Position numbers and translations under genes: made by a program. Under the pieces are notes generated by a model. That model searched no databases. It was not told the origin of the DNA and saw nothing but the letters and a program-made list of their open reading frames with translations. This document shows, piece after piece, positions 42,762 through 51,999 of a DNA stretch of 64,000 bases. The DNA is taken from NCBI GenBank assembly GCA_004026145.2, contig SWLE01000518.1, positions 52,501 through 116,500 on the forward strand. Direction: 5' to 3'. The number at the start of each line of letters is the position of its first letter. Positions within the stretch are counted from its first letter, which is position 1. The stretch comes from Takifugu bimaculatus. Taxonomy: Eukaryota; Chordata; Actinopteri; Tetraodontiformes; Tetraodontidae.

Positions 42762-44252
42762 CTAATCCATGCTCTGCAGGAATCTGCAGTAATGTCTTGG
42801 CATGCTGCATCCATTGCAGCCAGAAGGGTCACTTGTGTGTGTGTGTGTGTGTGGTTCTTGGTCATACACCTTCCACCTCCAGGCTGAGAAAAATTCCTCA
42901 ATAGGGTTGAGGAATGGGGAGTATGGTGGTAAGAACTCCATCACCATTCTGTTATGGTTTGCGTACCACTGCCTTACTAGGTTTGACTTGTGGAAGCTTA
43001 CATTGTCCCATATTATGGCATATTTGGGCTGGGCCATATTCTCGGCTGGGCCACCTAGGATGTGATCCCTGTACAAAGTGTCTAGGAATGCTATTAGACG
43101 TTCAGAGTTGTATGGACCCATCAGTGGAATGTGTGTCAGCACACCGTTATCTGATATTGCGGCACACATAGTTATGTTGCCACCCCTTTGGCCTGGCACA
43201 TCAATGGTGGCTCGATGTCCAATAAGGTTTCGACCCCGTGTTCTGCGCTTTGTCAGATTGAAGCCAGCCTCGTCCATGTAAATGAAGTGACAGGGTGGCT
43301 CACTAGCTTCCAGTTCCATCATGCGCTAAATACAGAAGACAAAATGTTATTTTTGGAATTACTGCATTACATGCATTTGCAAAAGAAGTTAGATCAAACG
43401 TATATGACATATTGCATCTTCTTTTCTACAGCCATAGCATATGTGCAAATGCCACACTTACAGTAGTGTAGTGTACATCTTTACATTACATTGCATTTGG
43501 CAGACACCTTTTACTGTAAACCCAAAGCGATTTACAAACGAGGACATATCTATATATGGTTTTGGAATAAAAGTTGTACCTGGACAAAGTGGTAGCGCAG
43601 CTCCTTCACCCTCTCACCATTTCTTTCAAATGGGACAGTGTATAGCTGTTTCATGCGCATGTGTTGTTTTTTTAGCACTCTATCAATGGTAGAGATACTG
43701 ACTGTTTGGATGTTTGCAAATGTGTCGTTGTCCTGCAAAATAGTAGTCTGTATCTCTCTTAGTGTAATGGCGTTGTTTTCCACAACAATGTTGCAGATAG
43801 CCATCTCCTGCTGTGGTGTGAAAATCCGCCCTCTACCACCCCTGTGTAGGAAATAGAAATGTCAACCAAAACAAATTTGAGGAAGACACAATGGCATTGT
43901 ATAGAGCATCAGTGGAATAGGCTACTGTAATTTTGTATGGGGCATTACTGTATTGACATGTAAATACAGTAAACTCCATGTAATTCAGCACATACCGTTA
44001 GATTACTCACCTGTTCTCTCTGCGGAAAGTTTGAATAATTGAGGACACAGTTGTTCTGCCAACATTTGGCTGCACCCTTCTCCCCGCTTCAGCCATAGTC
44101 AGCCCATGATTCAAAACATGGTCTACAAGTGTTGCTCTGATTTCATCAGGAACACGCATGTGTCCGCCTCTTCTGCCTCTTCCTCTTCCTACTCCTCCAC
44201 CACACAGCCTCACCCCTCTTCCTCTCCTTCTTCTTGGCTGTTGCCCTTCCAT
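42762..44252 (-). CDS. DD35E-type transposase, three exons, frame-broken near the C terminus
   Basis: Exon 1 44011-44252 starts MEGQQPRRRRGRG, an Arg/Gly-rich tail, then a helix-turn-helix (DEIRATLVDHVLNHGLTMAE); donor GTGAGT. Exon 2 43580-43841 carries QQEMAICNIVVENNAITLRE and STIDRVLKKQHMR. Exon 3 from 43325 carries the DDE domain: FIYMDEAGFNLTKR (first Asp), AIIWDNVSFHKS (second Asp), YSPFLNPIEEFFSAWRWK (Glu); I count 35 residues between the second Asp and the Glu. After VYDQEP the frame runs into a (CA)n stretch and stops at 42762, while the likely original C terminus (ACQDITADSCRAWIRHARRY, ending 42647) is in another frame. Phases of the three exons agree. Confidence 0.85.
42833..42853. 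repeat. (GT)n microsatellite inside the transposase exon 3
   Basis: About ten GT dinucleotides within coding sequence. Its length decides whether the C-terminal frame is kept. Confidence 0.9.
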
Positions 44253-44800
44253 TGTCAGACATTGTAACTTTCTATTGTGCTCTGGTTACCTATATACTCC
44301 CCAGTAGATTGTTCATGAGATGCTCCCTTGAGCTCATTCAGAAAACTGTCGATCATTGGTTGATCAACTCTTTTCATTAGAGAAAGTCTAGATTCACCTG
44401 GGAGGAATTTACCAATTTAGATCATATTTACAGACAAATGTCTTATGGAAATGTATATATGCTTGACATGTTATGATGGCTTGGTAAATCATTTTGCATG
44501 TGAAGACTTATATGATGAACTATAGCCTAAATGTTTTGGGGAAAGAGACTATTTGATAGATTCCTATAACAAAGCATTTTGATTAGCATGACAAAAGCAA
44601 TTGATAATGTACGAAAAAACTGAGAATTGTACACAATCATTTGCCTGGATGGACAAAAGCATTTGCAATTTGTTCAATGCAATGAGAAACTGCCTTTTTC
44701 ATCTGCACAAATGGCATGATGATGTGACAATTGAACAAGAACTTTTGAGAATTTCAATTCTGATGTGAGAAATGTACCAAACCAATTGAGAAAAACTGTA

Positions 44801-45800
44801 ATATTCTGCGGATGGCCCCTATTCCCCGTGGAATTTCGATATTGGTGTATAAGCTGCAGACGTCCATGGTGAAGAGAAAACAGGGTTCCTTCAGTTTCAG
44901 TGTTTTGATTTTGGATAGCAAATGGTGGGTGTTCTTTATGTAACTAGCATGTAGTGTTGATAAGGGGGTTAGGAAGTGCTCTAGATATTCTGCTACTCCA
45001 TAACTCTCACTACCGCAGTCCGAAACTATAAGTCGTCCAGGTGGGATGCGGTCCGGAATTGTCCATTTTGTCCTGGGTTTATGAATTTTCGGGAGGAGGT
45101 AGAAATATCTGGGGCGGGGTGGTTGTGGTCCAAGAAGGTATTTTTGTTGACTTTGTTATTATTTTTGATTTATATGTTTCCAATTCTGTTGATCATTTCT
45201 GCAGTTTCTTCGTATATTGGTTTCAATATATTGGATGTAGTATTGTGTATCTCTGAGTTGGCGCAGTGCCTCTGTCACATAATCTGCCAGATCCATCAAA
45301 ACTATGGCCCTCCCTTTGTCCGCCGGTTTGATTATCTCCCGGTTTTTGATCAGTTCCTTAAGTGCCTGTTCCTCCCCTAATGTTAGGTTTGGAACCTCAA
45401 GTGTGTGTTTTAAGTTGCTGAGTGCGGTTCCATCCTCCCTTATTAGGTCCAGTAGAGGTGATGGAAGTTGAGAAATGTGTGGTTCCCATGCCGACGGTCC
45501 CGTGAAGGTTTTTACTGTCCGTGGTGGTTGTGGTCCAAAAACTGAATGCAGTTTTAGGCATCTATGGTATTTGTATAAGTCCATTGCTATTTCCTGCCGT
45601 GTTGTTCTGGAGGCTGTTCTAGTTGCGATAAAAGAGAGTCCTTTGCCTAAAAGTGTCCCTTGTTGCCGCGTTGGTCGGAAATGTGTGGAGAGGTTTATGA
45701 CTTCTTTGTTTGTGTGCGTTTCTATGTTTATCCGGTTCTCCTTTATCCTAAAAAAGTTTTCCAGTATTGCCACATATTGTTGGCCATCTCCGGTGTCCAA
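44801..45800 (-). pseudogene. PLE ORF2, copy D (3'-truncated in the RT)
   Basis: In the -1 frame relative to ORF1: ILENFFRIKENR, EVINLSTHFRPT, LLGKGLSFIATR, FGPQPPRTVKTFTG, KPADKGRAIVLMDLADYVTE (the conserved PLE K-P-A-D-K-G block), then RT sequence through frame breaks up to FTMDVCSLYTNIEIP near 44850. It ends at 44801, where the mariner-like element begins. The catalytic box and GIY-YIG domain are absent from this copy. Confidence 0.87.
45743..45755 (-). promoter_or_regulatory. Putative -1 ribosomal frameshift site, PLE copy D
   Basis: Minus strand reads ACT TTT TTA GGA TAA in ORF1. The heptamer T TTT TTA (plus 45749-45755) is in the correct register for simultaneous slippage, and a one-base backward slip enters the ORF2 frame (TTT TTT AGG ATA AAG). 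It is identical in copy E. Confidence 0.65.
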
Positions 45801-46485
45801 TGTATTGAGTCCGTTGTGGTGTTGAATCCCGATTTTTCCAGGCGTGGGATGAATGATTTGAAGGTCTTGATCAATTCATTAATTTGTTTTAGATTCCGTT
45901 GCATATGTGTGGGTGAATCGTTGCATTCGGGAATGTGGTACGCATTATAGAGCGCTCCCAATGACTCCCGTAAGTATGATGGGTTTGTCGAGTGTCTGTC
46001 ATTTATCCCAAAGGATAAGATGACCTTGGTCACTTGAGAGGATAATGGTGTTCTGTTCTACGGAGCAGGTGTATCCCATGTGCTATTTTGGCCCCCGGAA
46101 AACTGTCCACTTGTATACAGGGGTCCCAAATTCTTGGTAATCCGGCGAGGTTGGAGTCCGCTATGATCATTATCTGCCATTGTGGTTCCAGGGACCAACT
46201 TTGATATTTATCTCCCAGGCACAGGTGGTGCGTGTGTAAGGGGAGACAAGGAGGTGTACCCGTAAATCTAGCTTCCATGGGTTGAAGGCCTCTGTGTCTT
46301 GTTCCCCTTCGCCCTTGTCTTGTTTCTTTGATGGAAGTACAGGGCCGATTGCATCCCTCTTTACTGGGTTCAGTGGTCTCAACTGTGGTGTTCGGGGTGT
46401 TAGGGTTAGGTGAATGACGTATACACTCAAGGACTCTCACTACCCTGACCATCGTCAGCATAGTTCTTACGAGAGCCACAATCAA
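45743..46485 (-). pseudogene. PLE ORF1 with SGNH domain, copy D
   Basis: Reads IMIIADSNLAGLPRIWDPCI, QVDSFPGAKIAHGIHLLRR, a one-base frame break near 46030, VTKVILSFGINDRHSTNPSY, LKQINELIKTFKSFIPRLEK and TTTDSIHWTPEMANNMWQYW, ending FLG-stop at 45743. The SGNH blocks are PGA, GIND and D-x-x-H; the first block has Ala for Gly (ADSN) but keeps the Ser. The last codons overlap ORF2 through T TTT TTA GGA TAA. Confidence 0.85.
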
Positions 46486-46499
46486 GGCACTGGCCGACG

Positions 46500-46760
46500 C
46501 ATGTTAGTCCCCAGTTCAATTCCCACCTGACCACATCAGAAGGGGACAGCAAGAAGAACTGATAAAGTGTGCCAGAGTAAAGGTAGGTCCATGTCCCGTA
46601 TGTGCATGTGCCAAGGTGGGTTCGGGGTTTTAGGGTTAGGGTCAAGGCCAGGGTTAGGGCTCGGGGTTAGGGTTAGTACCTCCAGTATCTGCTGGTCTGA
46701 AACGGTTAGGGTTAGGAAAAAAAGGAAATTCAGGGTTAGGGTATTCGAGTGGGGGTAGGG
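46500..46760. repeat. Degenerate TTAGGG-like tract
   Basis: Several GGGTTAGGGTTAGG and GGGTTTTAGGGTTAGGG runs near 46615-46745. Between them is unassigned sequence. Confidence 0.8.
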
Positions 46761-46854
46761 CAAGGTAGACATGAGGAAATGGTAAGAGTCCATTGAAGAA
46801 AGTTATAGATGAGTGTGTATAAAAGCAATCCTTTGGTCTAAGAGAGCTGGGTAG

Positions 46855-47090
46855 AGCAGGGTGTCTAATCCATTCTGAGATGTTGCTACAGCAGTCCCCT
46901 CCATGTGGTATGCACCAGTGAAGTCCAATTGCTGCTGCAGGGAAGTCAGTTTGGAGTGAGACATTGCACCGTCCAGACACTCTCGTGAGAAACATCATCA
47001 GTTGTGCGCCTTGAGGTCTCAGAGTGTTTTGACCGCTTACCACAAGACACTCTCATCCAAGGACGGTCCCGCCGGAGGTGCGCCGTCTCC
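46855..47090 (-). mobile_element. 3' fragment related to the element at 56403-57204
   Basis: CATCATCAGTTGTGCGCCTT, then TTACCACAAGACACTCTC and CCAAGGACGGTCCC parallel CATCATCAGTTGTGTGCCTT, TTAACACAAGACACCCTC and CCAAGGTTGGCCC at 56500-56580. Same orientation, short and diverged. Confidence 0.6.
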
Positions 47091-47099
47091 GGGGTGTGT

Positions 47100-48000
47100 C
47101 TCATTCTGACCTACACTACACTACCACTTTATTTTTAGAATCTAGGTTCATTTGCATGCGAGTCTAGGTCCCGGTGCGTCCACGGCTCAGTCCCTATGGA
47201 CTCATTTTTAGTGGCCGGTTTTTGGACTAAGACGTATGTGATGCAGGATGAAGTGGTGCATGTGTGGGGCTAAACCCCATAGAAGACTGGGCCACGTTTA
47301 AGGTTCTGACGCCCTGAACCACCGCACCCGCAGTGCTGCCCTAGAGTCGGGACACGGGGGGCCGCATACTTACACCCTGCTTAGCGTTAGGCTACTTCGT
47401 TAACACCGCTAGGTATCCATAGCCCAGCCGGACAGGGTGGTGATCGGTTGTCCTTTCTCTTGCAGACCAAAAATCTCCGGAGCGAGCTAGGAAAGAAAGG
47501 GAGAGTGTCGCTTACACGTACCTGCACTCGACAATAGGAATGTTTGCTCTTTCCAATGCCCGGTGGTCCTTTTCTTCCGTGTCTTTGACTCTTCTTGATT
47601 TCTTGTCTTTTACTGCTCTTCTTTTTCTTCGGTCTCTTGTCTGTTTTTACAGGCCCCTGATTTGTCCCTTCGGCCTTCCTGTGACTGCGATCCTTCTGTG
47701 GGATGGTGTACATTTGAAACAGGTGGTTCCAATTTATTGCCCTCAAACACCTGTTTACCGACCCTTCACAGGTGTGAAAAAAAGTTTTTTGCGGTAAATG
47801 TGTGGGCAAAGGATTGTGGAAAAGTTTTCTTAACTTTGTTACTTTTCTTCCCATACCTGTACAAGCTTATTCTTTTTCATCCGTTGTGTTTAATGAAGGG
47901 ATGTAGGAATTATTTGACAACAACATAGTGGTCGTAGTATTTCAATCCAAAGAGGAGTGGTAGGGATCAGTTTCCATCATTTCCTCCCCTCAATACCAGA
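47100..48000. other. Unassigned segment upstream of PLE copy D
   Basis: Holds a lysine-rich minus-strand frame (47387-47854; DKRPKKKKSSKRQEIKKSQR) without any recognised domain. It may belong to a retroelement 5' region or be chance. No gene is called. Confidence 0.35.
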
Positions 48001-48091
48001 GTCACTGGTATCAAATTTTCCTCTTGTTATTAATACTTTATTTTGTTATAAACCAGGATAACCAATCACCCCCTGTGTACTTTACAATATA

Positions 48092-48764
48092 CAGTGATCC
48101 CTCGCTATATCGCGGTTCATCTTTCGCTGCTTCGCGGATTTTTTTTTTTTTACAGTGCCTCTGAATCCTGATTGGCTCAGGGGCTTTACTGTTGTCTAGA
48201 AATAAAATATTGACGCTGTACTGTATTGATTTTTCACTTGTCAACAGTTTTCGTTTCTGTACATTCTGCCAACTTTACGTTTGCGCTTGGTGGCTTAGCA
48301 ACCATGGTGAGAATGGCCACTGAACTTCAGCGCACGGCACAAGAATGGGACCCTTTGATGAGTCGTTCATTGCAGTTCTCAAATATAATTGAAGGTGGCA
48401 TATCCGTTTATAAAAATCTTCTTGCCCAGAAAAAGAGAGCGCCAACAACTGCCTATAACAATGTTCTTCTCTCGGAGAAAGACTCCTGCGCCTTCTGTAG
48501 AAACAGACGCTACAGCGGAGCGGAGCCAGGACGCAGAGGCACAGGGACCGTGAAATACGCGAGTGACAATGTTTCCAATCTTGTACAGTATTACTGTATT
48601 AAAATTATTGTTTTAAACAAAGTTTGGTCTTTAAAACAGGTTTTGATGTTTGGTTTCATTCTACTGTTCAGTATTGCATTGTAAAATAAGTTGCTACTTC
48701 GCGGATTTCACTTTTCGCGTGTTACTTTTGGAACGCAACTCCCGCGATAAACGAGGGATCACTG
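48092..48764. mobile_element. Pogo/Tigger-like non-autonomous element
   Basis: 673 bp with CAGTGATCCCTCG at both ends as inverted repeats, flanked by TA (48090-48091 and 48765-48766). TCGCTATATCGCGG and CGCGATAAACGAGG inside the termini are typical of Tigger/pogo families. A plus-strand frame (RTAQEWDPLMSRSLQFSNII EGG near 48330-48400) looks like the C-terminal remnant of a transposase. It lies in the 3' region of PLE copy E. Confidence 0.82.
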
Positions 48765-48989
48765 TATACAATTCCGTACTCACAAGGACATAACAGAATT
48801 ATGGGCGTTAATATTAACCATGTTAGAATCATTTCAACCACAAATTACAAACAAATACCAAGAATCCAAACTCCTGTACTTCATCTCACTCCAGACTTCA
48901 GGATAACCAGTCCGTTTCTAGGGTCCAAGGAATCCAGAGTTCCCTTTGTTTTTCCTTCCACCTGTCTTTTGATTTTGTTTCCAGGGTTA

Positions 48990-51218
48990 TTATTTCGGTT
49001 GTGACAACAATCCTGGGCGTCGTTCGTTGAGCCCCACCGGGTAATAACTATGGAGCTTGTGAATCCAGTACTTCTCCCTTCTCCTTCTCTGTACTGTCGT
49101 CCAGTTCGGATTGTGTTCTAGTGGATAGCCGGTGAAATTTCTAATCCCGTGGTCCTGAAAATGAGTGATTAAATGCGATTTCTGTTCAATTTCTGTTCCC
49201 AGTTCTTCCTGATTGTATATTTATGTTGGGTGAGTCTGGTGTTTAAACCGTTACCCGTCTCCCCTACATAGAGTTTCCCACATTTGGTACATTTGATAAT
49301 GTAAACACAATTAGTCTGTGTTTGCGGGATATGGTTTGGTAACTTAAATCCATGTTTCGTAACTGGGTCCTTTATTGATGTGTATTTTCGGATACTGGTG
49401 CCCCATCCTGGTTTTTTCCGGCAATTTTGCCCGTACCAAAAGTTGTTTTAAGGTCGGGTTACCCCTGTAGGCTGGGATCACCCGAAATGTTCTATCCAAC
49501 ATTGTGCCTTTCAGAATTCTCTCGAAATTTCTCTGTAATGTATGGGTTGCCTGTTTTCCCGAAGGTAGAGTAAGTAACCACTAGAGGGACTCCGTGTTTC
49601 CTTTGTGTTTTCTCCTGTGTTGAAGTCCGATCCAGGGATTTATTAATTTCCCGGAGGAAACCCCTCGAGTAACCTCTCTTTCTGAGGGCTGCAAAAAGTA
49701 CCTTCCTCGCATCCTCACAGTCCTGCTTCCGTGTACAGATGCGGGAGTACTGTAGCAGCTGTGATTTCACAATCCCCCTAAACACATGTTTCGGGTGAAA
49801 ACTTTTTTTGTGGAGAAGTGAATGGGAGTCCGTTGGTTTGAAATACATCTTCGTGTCCAATATTCCCGTCTCCCAGAAGTTCGGGCCCTTGAAGGTCGTT
49901 GTATCAAGGAAGTTTATTTCTGTGTCGTGTGTGGTCACCTCTACTTTGATTGACACGTGGTGTTCATTCATAATCTTTACCAAGTCCTTCCTCGAATATG
50001 TCCAGACCCCCCAGATATATCAGGGGCAGTTGCTTGCACTTTTAAAAAACTTCCTCCCCCCATTCTGCCATGTATATATTTGCATACACTGGTGCAAATC
50101 GTTTCCCCATTGTCGTTCCCTTGACCTGTAAATAAAACTTGTTCTGAAAGACAAAAATCATTCCTTGTGAGACTAATTTCTAAAAGTCTGAAAAGGACGT
50201 CATCCGGTCGGTTTGGGTCCGGGTGATGTGCTAGTATTTTCCGGATGGCCCCCATCCCCCGTGGGATTTCAATATTTGTGTATAAACTGCACACATCCAT
50301 CGTAAAAAGAAAACAAGGTTCCTTCAGTGTCAGTGCTCTAATTTTGGACAAGAAGTGCTGAGTGTTCTTTATGTAGCTAGGATGTTGTGTTGACAGGGGG
50401 GTTAAATAGTGCTCCAAGTACTCCGCTTTCCCATAACTTTCACTACCACAATCTGACACTATAGGTCGGCCAGGTGGGATGCGATCAGGGATCGTCCACT
50501 TAATCCTCGGTTTATGTATTTTTGGAAGGAGGTAAAAATATCTGGGGCGCGGTGGTTTCGGTCCCGTAAGTACTTTTGCTGATCCTTTGTTATAATTTTT
50601 GATTTGTACAGTGCCTCAAGTTCCGCTGCAATCATTTCCGCCGTTTCCTTGTATATTGGTTTTGTTAGTTGAATGTAATAGTGACTGTCCTGAAGTTGGC
50701 GTAGTGCCTCCATAACATAATCCGGTCGATCCATTAACACTATACTACTCCCCTTATCTGCAGGCTTAATGATTATTTCATGATTTTTCCTCAGTTCCTA
50801 GAGGGCCTGTACCTCTTCAGGCGGTAGATTCGGACTCTCGGGCCTGTATTTTAAGTTATTGAGTGCTCTTCCATCTTCGCTTATTAATTTTAGTAGCGGT
50901 GATGGAAGTTGGGAGACGTCTGGTTCCCACGTGGAGATTCCCGTGAAGGTCTTATCCCCCCGTGGGGGTTGTGGGCCAAAATAAGCGTTCAGTTTGAGTC
51001 GTCTATGATACCTGTAGAGATCCATCGCCATTACCCGTCGTGTAGTCCTCGAGGCTGTTGTAGTTGGAACAAATGAGAGTCCCCTGTTCAGTAGTGATAA
51101 TTGTCGTTGGGGTCAGTTGAAAATGTGTAGACAGGTTTATGACCTCCTTATTTGTGGTAGAGGCTCCCCCGACCCCCTGGCTCTCCTTTATCCTAAAAAA
51201 CTCCTCCAGTGTTTCCAC
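48990..51218 (-). pseudogene. PLE ORF2 (RT and GIY-YIG), copy E, nearly full length
   Basis: Order: TLEEFFRIKESQG, EVINLSTHFQLT, FGPQPPRGDKTFTG, DYVMEALRQLQDSHYYIQ, GRPIVSDCGSESYGKAEYLE, CFLFTMDVCSLYTNIEIPRG, FYLQVKGTTMGKRFAPVYAN, then PLIYL joined directly to VWTYSRKDLVKIMNEHH, so the RYLDDIF-type catalytic box is deleted (near 50010-50020). The connection region (VTTHDTEINFLDTTTF) follows, then the GIY-YIG endonuclease (CVYIIKCTKCGKLYVGETGN, near 49310-49230) and the C-terminal YPVGLNER motif near 49030, with a stop at 48990. Frame breaks lie near 51030, 50770 and 50100. It is dead as an RT but shows the whole architecture. Confidence 0.88.
51188..51200 (-). promoter_or_regulatory. Putative -1 ribosomal frameshift site, PLE copy E
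   Basis: Minus strand AGT TTT TTA GGA TAA: the heptamer at plus 51194-51200 is in zero-frame register X XXY YYZ, with the ORF1 stop two codons later and ORF2 open in the -1 frame (FFRIKES). Confidence 0.65.
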
Positions 51219-51732
51219 ATGTTGTCCGCCGTCTCCGGTGTCCAGTGTATCCTGTCTGTCGTGGTACTAAATTTTGTTTTTTCCAATCGTGGAATGAATG
51301 CGTCGTAGGTTTTGATTAGTTCATTAATGTGTTTCAAGTTGTGCTGTGTTGGTGTGGGTAAGGTGTTGCTGAAAATAATCAATGGTATGGTGGTGTCCCG
51401 TTCCTAAGTAACTGCACTGCATGTGAAAATTTTGCCCCCGGGAAGCTGTCTACCTGCATACGGGGATCCCATATTTTCGGGAACTTCGAGAGGTTGGAGT
51501 CCCCTATAATCATTATTTGGCGTTGTGGTTTTAGGGCCCAACTCTGGTCCCCCTCCCCTCGGTGCGAGTGGCATGTGTGTAAGGGGAGGCATGGTGATGC
51601 TTTCCAAAATCTGGCTTTCACGGGTCGGGGGTTTTGATCATCCTTGTTCCCTTCTTCCTCCTCCTCCCCCTCCCTATCTCGTTTCGACCTTAGTTCTGCC
51701 GGGCCCATTGTCTGTGTCTCCCTGCCGCCCAC
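51188..51732 (-). pseudogene. PLE ORF1 with SGNH domain, copy E
   Basis: A charged linker, then QIMIIGDSNLSKFPKIWDPR, MQVDSFPGAKFSHAVQLLR, an internal deletion near 51380 that removes the GIND block, HINELIKTYDAFIPRLEK and TTTDRIHWTPETADNMWKHW, ending FLG-stop at 51188. GDSN and D-x-x-H are intact. The ORF1/ORF2 overlap repeats the T TTT TTA GGA TAA of copy D. Confidence 0.85.
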
Positions 51733-51920
51733 CCAGTTCCTCCCGAGGCACGGGCTGGGATAGGTTTAAAGAGTTTGGCTTTCCCCTAGGGCGAAGCAAT
51801 GCACAGGCCATCCAAGGAGGTCCCAGGCAGAGACCCCCATCTTCATAAGTTAAATATCCACCACCCTAAGTTGGTGGGGTTTCAAAAAATTAGGCTCTCT
51901 GGCCTTAGCTGTGATCAGCA

Positions 51921-51958
51921 GAGCGCTACGTTTCGGCCTTTGTTGGCTTTCTTCAGGC
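51921..51958 (-). ncRNA. Hammerhead-ribozyme-like remnant upstream of PLE copy E
   Basis: Minus strand CTGAAGA, then AGCC-AACAAA-GGC (a possible stem II), then CGAAACG-TAG-CG (a GAAA core with a two-pair stem III). This matches the minimal hammerhead layout reported for PLE pseudo-LTRs, except CTGAAGA for CTGATGA and C instead of U at the cleavage-site position. It is probably inactive. It lies about 190-225 nt upstream of ORF1. Confidence 0.45.
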
Positions 51959-51999
51959 AAGATGATCAAAAAATAATTATGTTGGCCTTTGGGCCTTAA

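Larger units (their letters stand above)
42144..44798 (-). mobile_element. Mariner-like (IS630-Tc1) transposon with a 3-exon transposase
   Basis: 2655 bp with terminal inverted repeats starting CAGTTTTTCTCAAT at both ends (about 30 bp, a few mismatches), flanked by TA on each side (42142-42143 and 44799-44800), the hallmark target duplication of the superfamily. It sits between the RT-truncated end of PLE copy D and the 5' end of PLE copy C. The intron between exons 2 and 3 holds a small common fish repeat (GCATTTGGCAGACAC ... CCAAAGCGATTTACAAACGA, near 43490-43540). Confidence 0.9.

Noticed and set aside
47387..47854. Lysine-rich 155-residue minus-strand frame as a gene
   Set aside because: No domain, no start context or splice evidence, and composition bias explains the open frame.
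48226..48684. Plus-strand frame inside the pogo-like element as a functional transposase
   Set aside because: It is too short and lacks the DDE motifs; only a C-terminal-like remnant is seen.
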